Below are positions 43,761 through 54,000 of a stretch of DNA of 64,000 bases, piece after piece (position 1 is the stretch's first letter; every line of letters starts with the position of its first letter). Both the position numbers and the translations under genes were made by a program. Under the pieces are notes generated by a model. It was not told where the DNA came from, made no database searches, and saw only the letters and a program-made list of their open reading frames with translations. The DNA comes from Eubacteriales bacterium (GTDB taxonomy: Bacteria; Bacillota; Clostridia; Lachnospirales; Lachnospiraceae), in assembly GCA_030537135.1 (NCBI GenBank), contig JAUNOP010000003.1, positions 1 through 64,000 on the forward strand, read 5' to 3'.

Positions 43761-44654
43761 ATGACATTGAATCAATTGCGTTATTTCTGTGTTGCAAGCC
43801 GCTGTCACAGTATTACGAAAGCCGCGCAGGAGCTTTACGTTACCCAGCCGACTATATCTTCGGCAATACGGGAGCTGGAAATAGAATTTGGAATCAGTTT
43901 ATTTTATCGGAAAGGGAATCGGCTTGTCCTTACTGAAGAAGGCGCTGCATTGTATGAGAAGGCGACTAGAATCATTCAATACTGTGATGAACTGAAGGCG
44001 GAGTATGCAAGCGTTAATCGTGAGAAATCACCTCTTCGTATCGGTATTCCTCCCATGCTAAGCACTGTTTTCTTTCCAGAGCTTTCCGATGCTTTTCTTG
44101 AAAAATGTCCTCAGATTCCGATTATGTTAGAAGAATACGGCTCTGTCAGAGCCTGTGAGCTTGTACAGAACGATACGCTGGATTTTGCCCTGGTAAATAT
44201 GGAATGGTATAATATTGATAAACTTAATCGTGCGGTTCTCACAGAGGATCAGGTGATGTTCTGCGTAACCTGCGACCATCCTCTTGCCGGCCATTCAAGA
44301 ATCACGGTCAAGGAGCTGGCAAAAGAACCGCTGATCTTTTTCAATGCGGACTCTGTAGTGAATGAATTATTAAAGACTCGTTTTGAAGCTGAGAAGTATA
44401 TTCCTCATGTGGTGATGCAGAGCAGTCAGATTTATACAACATTACAATTTGTAAAAAAGAACCATGTCGGATGCTTTCTATATTCCAGCATGGTAAATAA
44501 GTTTGACGGAATTATAGGAATACCAATGGATCCGCCGATCAAAATTGCCATTGGGATTGTCTGGAAAAAAGGAAAATATATCAGCAATGATATGCAGAAG
44601 TTTCTGAATTTTACGGTAAAGTATTATAGAGAACGTTTGAATGATAATTTTTGA
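43761..44654 (+). CDS. LysR-family regulator, probable ttd regulator
   Basis: 297 residues. An N-terminal winged helix-turn-helix (LNQLRYFCVASRCHSITKAA, QPTISSAIRELEIEFGISLF) and a C-terminal periplasmic-binding-like effector domain (~85-295). Divergent from the ttd operon, so it probably responds to tartrate. Start 43761 follows GGGGGATATTTTCT; an earlier start at 43683 is weaker. Confidence 0.9.
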   Translation: MTLNQLRYFCVASRCHSITKAAQELYVTQPTISSAIRELEIEFGISLFYRKGNRLVLTEEGAALYEKATRIIQYCDELKAEYASVNREKSPLRIGIPPMLSTVFFPELSDAFLEKCPQIPIMLEEYGSVRACELVQNDTLDFALVNMEWYNIDKLNRAVLTEDQVMFCVTCDHPLAGHSRITVKELAKEPLIFFNADSVVNELLKTRFEAEKYIPHVVMQSSQIYTTLQFVKKNHVGCFLYSSMVNKFDGIIGIPMDPPIKIAIGIVWKKGKYISNDMQKFLNFTVKYYRERLNDNF

Positions 44655-44693
44655 AGTGAACAAGTGAAATATTTTGGAATAGACAATAAAGTG

Positions 44694-44722
44694 TTGATAC
44701 CATATACGACACCATGTATACT
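44694..44722 (+). promoter_or_regulatory. Promoter and operator of the hicAB remnant
   Basis: TTGATA (44694-44699), 17-base spacer, TATACT (44717-44722). The spacer carries direct repeats GATACCAT and GACACCAT, 12 bases apart, as expected for a HicB operator. The promoter still looks intact, though the genes are not. Confidence 0.6.
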
Positions 44723-44742
44723 ATGAGTAGAAGGTATAACAG

Positions 44743-45013
44743 ATGTCAAAATGGGATAAATTGATAACACGTATATGCAATTTATAGAAAGACATCCGAT
44801 TTGATGAGTTACGGAAGGTGTTGGAAAGTTAGGGATACGAAATGAATGCACCAAGAAGTGGAAGCAGTCATTACACTTTCAGAAAGCGAGGCTGTATGCC
44901 AATCACAATACCGAAGCACGAACCAATCAAGAAAGTATATGTAGAAATGGTAAGACAGATTGTAGAAAGCGAGGCGAAGAATGATGAAGGCGCTGGATTG
45001 CATTTGCTCTTGA
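44743..45013 (+). pseudogene. HicA toxin/HicB antitoxin remnant
   Basis: Reading from ATG 44743: MSKWDKLITRICNL, TAG, KDIRFDELRKVLES, TAG, GYEMNAPRSGSSHYTFRK, then ITIPKHEPIKKVYVEMV. That is a HicA toxin with its catalytic His and double-stranded RNA-binding-like fold, broken by TAG at 44785 and 44830. The normal HicA stop has gone. A HicB-like start (MKALDCICS) at 44984 ends in TGA at 45011. So both partners are dead. The frame stays open from 44842 through the next gene by chance. Confidence 0.8.
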
Positions 45014-45108
45014 CAAGATGTGCCGGGGATGTATATATTTGTAGCGATGGAAGAAAAGAAAATGGATCAGACAATCCATGTGAATTTAGGAAAAGAGGAG
45101 GAACGCTT

Positions 45109-46104
45109 ATGTATCAGGCTTCTGAGACACGCTATCAGTCAATGCCGTATCACAGATGCGGAAACAGCGGCTTAAAGCTGCCAGCCATTTCTCTGGGACT
45201 GTGGCACAATTTTGGAGACACCGGGAATTATGAAATCATGAAAAAGCTTTGCTTTACAGCATTTGACAATGGGATTACGCATTTTGACCTGGCAAATAAT
45301 TATGGACCGGCTCCTGGCAGCGCGGAAATTAATTTTGGGCGTGTTCTGAAAGAGAATTTCAGCGCATATCGCGATGAACTGATTATTTCTACAAAGGCTG
45401 GATATGACATGTGGGAAGGCCCGTATGGCAATTGGGGCAGCAGAAAATATCTGCTTGCAAGTCTTGACCAGAGTCTTAAACGGATGGGACTGGATTATGT
45501 AGATATTTATTATCATCATCGCATGGATCCTGAAACACCGCTGGAAGAGACGATGGGGGCTCTGGCACAGGCAGTGACCAGCGGCAAAGCGCTTTATGTG
45601 GGAATCTCTAATTATGATGGAGATACAATGGTGAAAGCAGCGCAGATTTTGGATGATCTTCATTGCCCGTTTGTAATCAACCAGAATCGATATTCCATTT
45701 TTGACCGCACGATTGAAAACAATGGTCTAAAGAAATGTGCGGCAGAGAACAGAAAGGGAATCATTGCGTTCAGTCCGCTGGCGCAGGGGATGCTGACGAA
45801 TCGATATTTAAATGGAATTCCACAGGATAGCAGAATTCGGACAGACGGACGCTTTCTTCAGTCGTCTGCGCTGACGGAGAAGCGCCTCCTGCAGATCCGA
45901 AGGCTCAATGAGCTGGCAGCAATGCGCGGACAAACTCTTGCGGAAATGGCGCTGGCCTGGATTCTACGTGACGGAGTGGTGACCAGTGTGCTTGCAGGGG
46001 CGTCCAAGCCTGAACAGATCCTTGATAATATCGGCGCACTGAAAAATACGGCATTTACAGAGGAAGAGCTGAGACAGATTGATGCGATTAGTCTGGGGGA
46101 ATAG
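45109..46104 (+). CDS. Aldo/keto reductase, YghZ/Gpr-like
   Basis: 331 residues. Catalytic tetrad positions Asp60 and Tyr65 in THFDLANNYGPA, Lys in IISTKAGYDMW, His in YYHHRMDPETP. NADPH-binding AGASKPEQILDN near the C-terminus. Resembles E. coli YghZ, an L-glyceraldehyde-3-phosphate and methylglyoxal reductase. Start 45109 follows GAGGAGG; the longer frame upstream is read-through of the hic remnant. The nearest promoter is the hic one. Confidence 0.9.
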   Translation: MYQASETRYQSMPYHRCGNSGLKLPAISLGLWHNFGDTGNYEIMKKLCFTAFDNGITHFDLANNYGPAPGSAEINFGRVLKENFSAYRDELIISTKAGYDMWEGPYGNWGSRKYLLASLDQSLKRMGLDYVDIYYHHRMDPETPLEETMGALAQAVTSGKALYVGISNYDGDTMVKAAQILDDLHCPFVINQNRYSIFDRTIENNGLKKCAAENRKGIIAFSPLAQGMLTNRYLNGIPQDSRIRTDGRFLQSSALTEKRLLQIRRLNELAAMRGQTLAEMALAWILRDGVVTSVLAGASKPEQILDNIGALKNTAFTEEELRQIDAISLGE

Positions 46105-46161
46105 AAGGATTATCTTCATGAGATTCAGACATTCTGTGCAGTGAGAAAAAAATAGAATCAA

Positions 46162-46195
46162 TGGAGAGCCGTCTGTTTTATCAGGCAGCTCTCCA
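46162..46195. terminator. Hairpin between convergent genes
   Basis: TGGAGAGC / GCTCTCCA with inner GTCTG/CAGGC pairing; A-rich on one side and T-rich on the other. Between the aldo/keto reductase and the sialidase-like gene, so it likely serves both. Confidence 0.65.
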
Positions 46196-46216
46196 TAAAA
46201 AATACGTAAATACACA

Positions 46217-47389
46217 TCAGTCTTCGACGGTCTCCATTACTCCGATTCCATAGGAAACCTGCAAAAGGACAGGGCTCATCTGTGTGGGTGCGAGCTGAAT
46301 CAGCTTAGAATCGTTTTCAATCACAGCCATTCCCATGCTCCAGCCGGCCTGATGAATCCTGGAATCATAGGAAACCAGCATGTTGACCTGCTCCCATGGT
46401 CCTTCTCCAAGATTGTAGTTGACCAGGAATTGTCCTGGGTCACGAAGGCCGAGCCATCCGCTGTCGCGCTTGCCGCTCAGGATAATTGTTCCGTTCGGGC
46501 CGCCGTTTTTGGTCCATACACAGTAAGGCATACTTCCGACAAACTTGCCGTCTGCTGTCTCTGCCCTTGTTCCATAAAGAGCCGGATCGCCGAAATCCAT
46601 ACCATCATCAGAAAGCTTAAAATAAATCCCCTGATCCGGATCATTTACAATCTCATAGCACATGAAATATTTTCCGTTCGGAAGCTTTGTGACAATCGCC
46701 ATGCCAGGGCGTCTGTTTCCGTCAGGGATTGCTACCACAAGCTTTGGCTCGCCCCATGTCTTTCCGCCGTCAGGTGAGGAAATTACAGCAAGACACTGAT
46801 TCAGAATGCGCTCTGTGTGCGGCTTTTCATCAGAATACACAACAGTAATATCTCCATATGCGTTGATATAGATAAAAGGCTCCCACACAGGTCCCAGACA
46901 ATCCCAGTTGTACTCTACCGGTACGCCTCCATAGGCAAAGGTAGAGCGATATTCCCATGTTCTTCCATGGTCGCGGCTTATATAGAGTTGAAGCTCAGTT
47001 CCCACAAAATCCGGCGGGTTGTCCGGAGCAAACGCCTGCATGGGAATGGAATTGCCGGCAAACAAAAGTGTTCCTGCAGGGAGCTCTCCGCACTGCGTGG
47101 GAAGCTCAAACAGAACAGGCTGGAAACGCATTCCCCAGTGATTCTTAGTATCCTCCACATCACTGAGATGCTCCCAGGATTTTCCGCCGTCTGTACTCTT
47201 GAAAATCGGAATCACCGCTGGTTCCTTGTCAGCGTAATATTCAAAAGCAGCCAGAAGCGTGCCGTTCTCCTCTCCTGCGCAGTGAAGCTCAATCACTCGC
47301 GGATAAAGTACGCCGCCTCCGGGCTTTACTTCTTCTTTTCTTGGTGCAAAAACAACCCCATTAAAATCTTTTGTCAGTTTCAGAGCCAT
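46217..47389 (-). CDS. Asp-box (BNR) sialidase-fold protein
   Basis: 390 residues. Asp-box motifs (S-x-D-x-G-x-T-W type): STDGGKSWEH, SRDHGRTWEY and SPDGGKTWGE. Family blocks GVLYPRVIELHCAGEENGTL, RPGMAIVTKLPNGKYFMCYE and IHQAGWSMGM suggest an exo-acting glycosidase of the sialidase superfamily, perhaps of GH33 or GH93 type. No signal peptide, so cytoplasmic. Start 47389 follows AAGGAGGGA. Whether it cuts sialic acid is unknown; no nan genes are near. Confidence 0.8.
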   Translation of the reverse strand: MALKLTKDFNGVVFAPRKEEVKPGGGVLYPRVIELHCAGEENGTLLAAFEYYADKEPAVIPIFKSTDGGKSWEHLSDVEDTKNHWGMRFQPVLFELPTQCGELPAGTLLFAGNSIPMQAFAPDNPPDFVGTELQLYISRDHGRTWEYRSTFAYGGVPVEYNWDCLGPVWEPFIYINAYGDITVVYSDEKPHTERILNQCLAVISSPDGGKTWGEPKLVVAIPDGNRRPGMAIVTKLPNGKYFMCYEIVNDPDQGIYFKLSDDGMDFGDPALYGTRAETADGKFVGSMPYCVWTKNGGPNGTIILSGKRDSGWLGLRDPGQFLVNYNLGEGPWEQVNMLVSYDSRIHQAGWSMGMAVIENDSKLIQLAPTQMSPVLLQVSYGIGVMETVED

Positions 47390-47529
47390 AAAAAGTCCCT
47401 CCTTATAAAATCTGCCTGAATTATGCGCGGATAAAACAGTCCTTTTGTCCATTATACACAAAAGAGAAAGGCTTTACCAGCTTTTGGAGAAAACTTTAAG
47501 AGAAAATCTCGAAATTTTGTCTGACCTAA

Positions 47530-48846
47530 TTATTTCTGTTCCTTTTCTGGTATCACGAAGATGAACAGCAGAGAGCTGATAAGGAGCATGTAGGGGTAGT
47601 ACAGGTTTGGAATAATATCAAAGGCCGAAATCTCGCATCCCAGCTCTGTGACTGCTGAGATTGCCACCAGCATCTGTGCGCCGTAGGGGATAATTCCCTG
47701 AAAAATACAGGAAAAGGTATCGAGGATGGAGGCTGACTTTCGGGGCGATATATGGTATTCCTCAGCCATTTCCTTTGCAATGGGATTTGCCATTACAATG
47801 GCAACGGTATTGTTGGCGGTTGCTATATCCATGGCTCCTACCAGAAGTCCCATGCCCAGCTTGCCTCCTCTGCTTCCCTTAAACACGCGCTTGATAAAGC
47901 CAAGGAGAGCTGCAAAGCCTCCATACTCATGAATCAGCGCGCAGATGGCAGATACCAGAATAGCGACCATTGTGGTCTCGAACATTCCGGCAGCGCCTGA
48001 GCCCATGTTTCCGAGAAGGTCTGTGGCTTTGGTCGCTCCGGTCAGAAGCATAATGGCAGAGCCAGAGAAAATACCAATCAAAAGCACTACAAATACATTG
48101 ATTCCGATGATTCCTCCGATGAGAACCAGGACATAGGGGATAATCTGAATCAGGTTATAGTCTCTGGAAATCGTCTCCCCTACGTCAGAACCCAGAGTTC
48201 TTATCAGAATAATGATAAGAGTAACAAGGGCGGCAGGAAATGCGATTCCAAAGTTCTCGCGGAATTTGTCCTTCATCTGGCAGCCCTGGCCATTGCAGGC
48301 AGCTATGGTTGTGTCTGATATAAAGGAGAGGTTGTCTCCGAACATTGCTCCGCCCATAACAGCGCCGATGCATAGCGAAATGCCAAAGCCCGAACCATTT
48401 GACACTGCCACTGCAATGGGGGTAATCAGCGTGATGGTTCCCACAGAGGTACCCATTGCAAGGGAGACAAAGCAGCTTACAAGGAACAATACCACAACAG
48501 AGAAGCGCTCTGGTATGATGGAAAGCAGAAAATACGCCACGCTCTCTGCACTGCTGCGCCCCACAACGCCGACAAAAATACCGGCGGTCATAAAAATCAG
48601 AATCATGGTGAGAATATTTTTATCTCCCACACCCTTTGCCATAAGCTCCAGCTTCTCGTCAAAGCTTACTTTGGGGTTCTGCAGACAGGCTACCAGAAGC
48701 GCTGTCAGAAACGAAACCACAATAGGGATATTGTAAAATCCCATGGGGATTTTCATGACATATTCAAACAAAATCCCAAGACCAAGATACATTACAAGGA
48801 AGACGCCGATTGGCAGCAATGCCCTCCAATTTTCTTTTTTTTGCAT
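47530..48846 (-). CDS. NhaC-family Na+/H+ antiporter-like permease
   Basis: 438 residues, about eleven membrane spans. NhaC features: SFVSLAMGTSVGTITLITPIA and GAVMGGAMFGDNLSFISDTT. Usually exchanges sodium for protons or, in MleN-type members, malate for lactate. Start 48846 follows GAGGAG by 8 bases; another ATG two codons upstream is too close. Monocistronic. Confidence 0.9.
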   Translation of the reverse strand: MQKKENWRALLPIGVFLVMYLGLGILFEYVMKIPMGFYNIPIVVSFLTALLVACLQNPKVSFDEKLELMAKGVGDKNILTMILIFMTAGIFVGVVGRSSAESVAYFLLSIIPERFSVVVLFLVSCFVSLAMGTSVGTITLITPIAVAVSNGSGFGISLCIGAVMGGAMFGDNLSFISDTTIAACNGQGCQMKDKFRENFGIAFPAALVTLIIILIRTLGSDVGETISRDYNLIQIIPYVLVLIGGIIGINVFVVLLIGIFSGSAIMLLTGATKATDLLGNMGSGAAGMFETTMVAILVSAICALIHEYGGFAALLGFIKRVFKGSRGGKLGMGLLVGAMDIATANNTVAIVMANPIAKEMAEEYHISPRKSASILDTFSCIFQGIIPYGAQMLVAISAVTELGCEISAFDIIPNLYYPYMLLISSLLFIFVIPEKEQK

Positions 48847-49032
48847 ATTCATTTCTCCTCATCCGTTAGTATTCTTTCTGGTTATGTATTTTATCATAGG
48901 ATAGGTGGGAACGGGGGATTTTTTTGTAGGAATTTGAGAAAAAGGGAAAATATTCTGTTTTAGTGCAAAATATTTCTATTCAACACAAAAACCATGAGGT
49001 ATAATGTGACTTATCGAAAGGAGGAAAATTTT

Positions 49033-50409
49033 ATGTTCCGTACATTGCCTGAGAACTTTTTTTCACCGTTGGCTTGTCCGAGCAAAAGGGTTTACTGGGA
49101 CTGCATATGCCGTCTGTTTGCTATCATGGATAAGCAGCTTTCCTTTGGCATAGAGCGCGAGATTCTTGTGGATGAGCTGCAGTATTATTTTGAACAGGCG
49201 CAGGCAGCAGAGCTTGTGGATGAGGAATTTGCAGCCTCAGACAGCAGGGGCAAGGCGAACGGGATTTTGCGAAGACTGGAATTCTATGGATGGATAGAGA
49301 TTGAGACAGATAAAAGCTATGTGCAGAGAGTGAATTTTCAGGAATATGCTGTACGAATCATCAAGACGCTTCTTGAAATCTCAGAGGGAACAAGGGTTGA
49401 ATATCAGGGATATATTTATACCATCTATAGTCTGGTACGGAGCAGTACCGACCATCCGGGAGTTGTTCTGATGCAGATTCTGGAAAATACAGATCTGCTC
49501 ATTACAGGCCTTAAAAACTTAAACTCCAATATCAAGCATTACATAGATGAGCTTACCAGACACAAAACAGTGGCCCAAATCATGGACGCACTGTTTAATG
49601 ATTATATTACGAACATTGTGGATAAGGCCTACCACCGCCTTCTGACCTCTGATAATGTGTCAAAATTTCGCCCGGAAATTATTGACCGCCTGGAAAGCCG
49701 GAGCAGAAGCAGGGCTTATATACAGAAAACAGCGCAGGAGCTTGCTTCTCTGAAGGAAATTTCCGAAGAGGAGGCCACAGAGACGGTGTATCGGTATCTC
49801 CATGAGATCATTGAGGCCTTCCGAAACATGGATGAGATTCTGAATGAAATCAATCAGAAAAACACGCAGTACCAGAGAGCTGCTATCAACAGAGCGCGCT
49901 TCCTTCTCACAGGCAGCGAGGATATTCGGGGACAGCTCAAGGAAATTTTGATAAGCATCAATGAGGCAGTGAACACAGAACACATGGATCTTGGAGGAAT
50001 TTATGAAATCGAGTTTCTGGAGGGTTTAATCCGTCTGTACAGCTCTGCGTTTCTGGATGAAAATTCCTTCTATTCGCCCACAGAGGGAAAGCGGGAATTC
50101 AAGCCTCAGACTATTGGCGTACGTGAACCGGATATGGAACTTCGCCAGGAAAAAATAAAGCGTATGATGGAGAAAATGCAGCGTGTGCTGAGTCCGGAAA
50201 AGATAGACGCTTTTGTGGAGGAACAGCTGGGCCAGAGCAGGGAAAAGCCAGCCTCAGAGCTTCCGCTTACAGATGCCTCGGACTTTGTGAAGCTCATTTA
50301 TGTGCGTCTGTATGGACAGAGAAAAAATATGAAATACCATGTAATCACAGGCCAGGAAACAGAAGTAAATGGTTTTCGCTTTAAAGATTTTATGATTCGG
50401 AGGAAATAA
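49033..50409 (+). CDS. jetA: Wadjet defence protein JetA
   Basis: 458 residues, no Pfam-like enzyme motif. The composition and order (winged-helix-like start FSPLACPSKRVYWDCICRLF; ...ILRRLEFYGWIEIE) match JetA, the kleisin-like subunit that bridges JetC heads. Start 49033 follows AAAGGAGG. First of four overlapping genes. Wadjet detects small circular DNA, extrudes it as a loop and cuts it, protecting against plasmid transformation. Confidence 0.88.
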   Translation: MFRTLPENFFSPLACPSKRVYWDCICRLFAIMDKQLSFGIEREILVDELQYYFEQAQAAELVDEEFAASDSRGKANGILRRLEFYGWIEIETDKSYVQRVNFQEYAVRIIKTLLEISEGTRVEYQGYIYTIYSLVRSSTDHPGVVLMQILENTDLLITGLKNLNSNIKHYIDELTRHKTVAQIMDALFNDYITNIVDKAYHRLLTSDNVSKFRPEIIDRLESRSRSRAYIQKTAQELASLKEISEEEATETVYRYLHEIIEAFRNMDEILNEINQKNTQYQRAAINRARFLLTGSEDIRGQLKEILISINEAVNTEHMDLGGIYEIEFLEGLIRLYSSAFLDENSFYSPTEGKREFKPQTIGVREPDMELRQEKIKRMMEKMQRVLSPEKIDAFVEEQLGQSREKPASELPLTDASDFVKLIYVRLYGQRKNMKYHVITGQETEVNGFRFKDFMIRRK

Positions 50410-50411
50410 AG

Positions 50412-51026
50412 GTGGAACTTCTGGAAGGAATGCTTCAGAAAGACAAAGAGGAATTTAAGAGAATCTGCAACCGGCTTTTAAGCGTGTGCTTTGTGTGCAG
50501 GGCAAGCGCAGCCGGAAAGTCGGATTTTTATTTTATATTAAAGTATCGAGAGAGGTTTAGCGAATATCTTGAGGTTCTGGGATACCGCCTGGAAATCAAT
50601 GAGGATTATGGAGTTATCCAGCTCACAAACCCCCAGAATTATAATCATCTGAATCTGAAGCTTTCAGAGTCTGTGATTCTTCTGATTCTCAGAATTTTGT
50701 TTGACGAGAAGCGCAGAGAGCTTTCTGTGAGCGACCAGGTGATTGTCAATCTGGGAGATATTCAGGATAAATTTTTAAGCCTCAAGATACGCGATAAGAT
50801 GATTGATAAGACGACCATGCGAAACACCCTGACATTGTTTCGCAGATTTCAGCTTATTGAGCTTCTTGACAAGGATCTGAGCAATGAGGAATCCAGAATT
50901 CTCATTTATGATTCCATTCTTATGGCAGTGAGGGTGGAAGATATCAGAAAAGCCTATGATAAAGCAATGCTGTACAGAAAGGGGAAGAAGAGCGATGAAG
51001 AGACTGACGAGAATGAAATTGATTAA
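50412..51026 (+). CDS. jetB: Wadjet defence protein JetB (DUF4194)
   Basis: 204 residues. KITE-like DUF4194: EDYGVIQLTNPQNYNHLNLK, ESVILLILRILFDEKRRE and TLTLFRRFQLIEL are typical. Binds JetA and the JetC complex. The start is GTG at 50412, 8 bases after GGAGG and 2 bases after the jetA stop. Overlaps jetC by 32 bases. Confidence 0.88.
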   Translation: MELLEGMLQKDKEEFKRICNRLLSVCFVCRASAAGKSDFYFILKYRERFSEYLEVLGYRLEINEDYGVIQLTNPQNYNHLNLKLSESVILLILRILFDEKRRELSVSDQVIVNLGDIQDKFLSLKIRDKMIDKTTMRNTLTLFRRFQLIELLDKDLSNEESRILIYDSILMAVRVEDIRKAYDKAMLYRKGKKSDEETDENEID

Positions 51027-54000
51027 CTGGCACCGCTTTACAGATGCAACGATTGACTTTGGAAGCTCTACCCTTCTGTCAGGGGAAAACGGAGCCGGAA
51101 AATCCACTCTTCTGGATGCGATTCAGTTTGTAGTCACTTGCTCCTCCGGCTCCTTTAACAAGGCGGCTCATGAGAATGGAAAGCGAAAGCTCACAGGCTA
51201 TATCCGCTGCAAGACAGGAAGGGAGAATAAGCCCTATGAAAGAACCGGTCAAATCAGCGCGCACATTGCCCTGGAATTCTATGAGGAGAGCAGAGATAAA
51301 TATTTTGTGGTGGGAGCAGTGGTGGATTCTGCCTCAGAGGGGCAGGAGACAGTGGCTCGCTATCTGATAGAAAACGCGCGCTTTACTGACGAGATGTTTT
51401 TAAAGGGAATGTATCAGCCAAAATCCATTTCAGAATTCAGAAGCTCAAATAAAATCAGACAATGGTGCAAGACAAATTCAGAGGCAAAAAAAATGATGAA
51501 GTCCAGATTCGGAAGGCTGGAGGATAAATTTTTCTCCCTGATTCCAAAGGCTCTTGCCTTTAAGCCGATTGATGATATCAAGGACTTTGTATACTCCTAT
51601 GTGCTGGACGAGAAGGAGGTAAATATCGACCTTCTGAGAGAAAATGTAAGGAGCTTTCAGGAGCTTGAGAGAACCCTGGATAGTGTCAAAAAGCGTATTG
51701 CCAAGCTTGAGGTTATTGAAAAGCATTACGACGAGGTGATGGACGCCATACAGAAGGACAAGATGTATGAATATTTCCTTACCAGGGCGCGGCTGGATAT
51801 TACCAGAGAGAGCATTCGCGTGGCGCAGGAGGCAGTGAAAAAAGAGGAATATCGCCTGACACAGGAGCAGAGAGAGCTGGAGACTTTGATTGCAGAGAAG
51901 AATCAGAAGCAGGAGATAGAAACCATGCTTCGTATAGAGCTGAAGCAGAATGCAGAATTTCTGGCTCTTGAGGAGCAGAGAAAGCAGCTCGAACGCCTGG
52001 AGGAAGAGGAGGATGCGCTTCTTTCCCAGAAGGTGCAGCTGAAAAAAAGCGCCAAAAAGGCGATTACCAGCGCCTCTGTTCTGGAAAAGGAGGACGGAGT
52101 CCTTCCCTGCGTGGCAGAGTACCGGAAAATGCTGGAAGGACTTGAGGACATTTCTGATCTGGCGCCAGTGCAGCAGGCAGTAGAAGAGCTTATCCGCTAT
52201 AAGCAGGAGTTGTATGGAACAGTGGCAAGAAGGCTTGCAGAGCTGGATCTTCAGAGGAATAACCTCCTGACAAAAAGGCAGGAGCTGGAGGAGAAAATCG
52301 CCAGACTTGAGAAGAAGAAGCTTTCCTATGCCCCGGCAGTTGACAGGCTCGTGGACGCTGTGAAAGCGGATTTTATAAGAGTGGGAAGAGAGACAGAGCC
52401 AAGAGTTCTGTGCGAGCTTCTGGAAATCACGGACGAGAGCTGGAGGAACGCAGTGGAGGGGTATCTCAACACGCAGCGCTTTTATGTGCTGGTAGAGCCA
52501 GAGGATTTTGACATTGCCCTCGGCACCTATGATAAGCTCAGGCGTCAGAAAAAGGCATATGGAGTAGGACTTATCAATACCCAGAAGCTGGAGGAGTATG
52601 ACGTCTCGCCCCAGGGAACACTTGCAAGCGTCGTCACTTCAAGAAATATTCATGCCAGACGCTTTGCAAATATGATTCTGGGAAAGGTGAATCTGTGCAG
52701 CCGTTATGAGGAGCTGAAGAGATATCCGGTTTCCATTACAAAGGAAGGCATGAAGTATCAGAACCGGGTGGCAAGCGCCATTCATCCGTCTGTGTTTGAG
52801 GTCCCCTTTATCGGAAGGAATGCAGTGCGGGTTCAGCTTCAGCAGGCAAAGGCGCAGCTTGAGGAGCTTAAAAGGTCGCTGACAGAATGCAAAGAGAAAA
52901 TCCAGGATTTGAAGCGTCTGGAAGATTCTCTGGGAACAGAGGCAGATGTGGACGTCAAGTACCGCCTTCCAGCTCTGCGCGAGCTGGAGCTTCTTCATGC
53001 TTCCATGAAAAAATGCGAGGATAATATAAAGACTCTGGAAAAAAGCTCGAACTTCTCCAAAAAGCAGGTGCAGCTCAAGGCATTGGAGCTTCAGAGAAGA
53101 GATTTAGAGAATCAGATTGCAAAAAAGAATCAGGTTATCGGAAAATCGCAGGAGAGAATAGAAAGCCGCAGGCAGGAAATAGCGCAGCTTTCCAGGGAGG
53201 AGTCAGTACGGCAGGAGGAAGCAGACAGACTTCTTGAGGATGGTGAGAAAGCAGGAGTTCTGTGGCAGAGAGATTATGAGAAGCAGACCCGTCAGAAGAG
53301 CTTCTCGCAGTTCTATGAGAACTTTGAGAGAAGAAGAAAGGCCAATGAGACCACGCGGAAAAATGCAGAAGACCGGATGATAGACATGATGATTCAGTAC
53401 AAGACAGAGCATGATTTTGGAGCAGCGGCGAGTCTTCTGGGCTTTCCGGAATTCCAGGCAGTATATGACCGTCTGAAGAACTCTGAGCTTCTGGAATATG
53501 AGGACAAGGTGAGAGCTGCCAGAATGGCGGCAGAGGATGAGTTCCGGGAGCAGTTTCTGGCAAAGCTTCAGGAGAACATGAAGCAGGCGCAAGGAGAATT
53601 CAAGGAATTGAACCGGGCGCTCAAGGATATCTCGTTCAGCAATGAAAGGTATGAGTTTTTGTATATGCCGAGCAGACATTATAGAAACTATTATGAGATG
53701 ATTATGGATGACTTTAATGCCATTCAGGGAGAGTCTATTTTTGCAGGAACCTTTCATGAGGCGCATAAGGAGGTTATTGACGAGCTCTTTTCAAGGCTTG
53801 CCCTGGACAATGAGAACAGTGCAAGGGCGCTGGATGAATTCACAGATTACAGAACCTATATGGACTATGATATCCGTATTATTCACAGTGATGGAAGCTA
53901 TTCTCTGTATTCCAAGGTGTGCGAGGAGAAGAGCGGAGGAGAGACCCAGACGCCGTTTTATGTGACAGTTGCCGCCTCCTTTGTGCAGCTCTACAGCAAC

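Noticed and set aside
44743..44832. TAG codons in hicA read as sense (recoding)
   Set aside because: Other genes end in TAG normally (porB, for example), and HicB is broken as well, so decay is simpler.
44842..45108. N-terminal extension of the aldo/keto reductase to 420 residues
   Set aside because: The extra residues are a HicA-like remnant read in the same frame. The ribosome binding site GAGGAGG and family alignment both point to ATG 45109.
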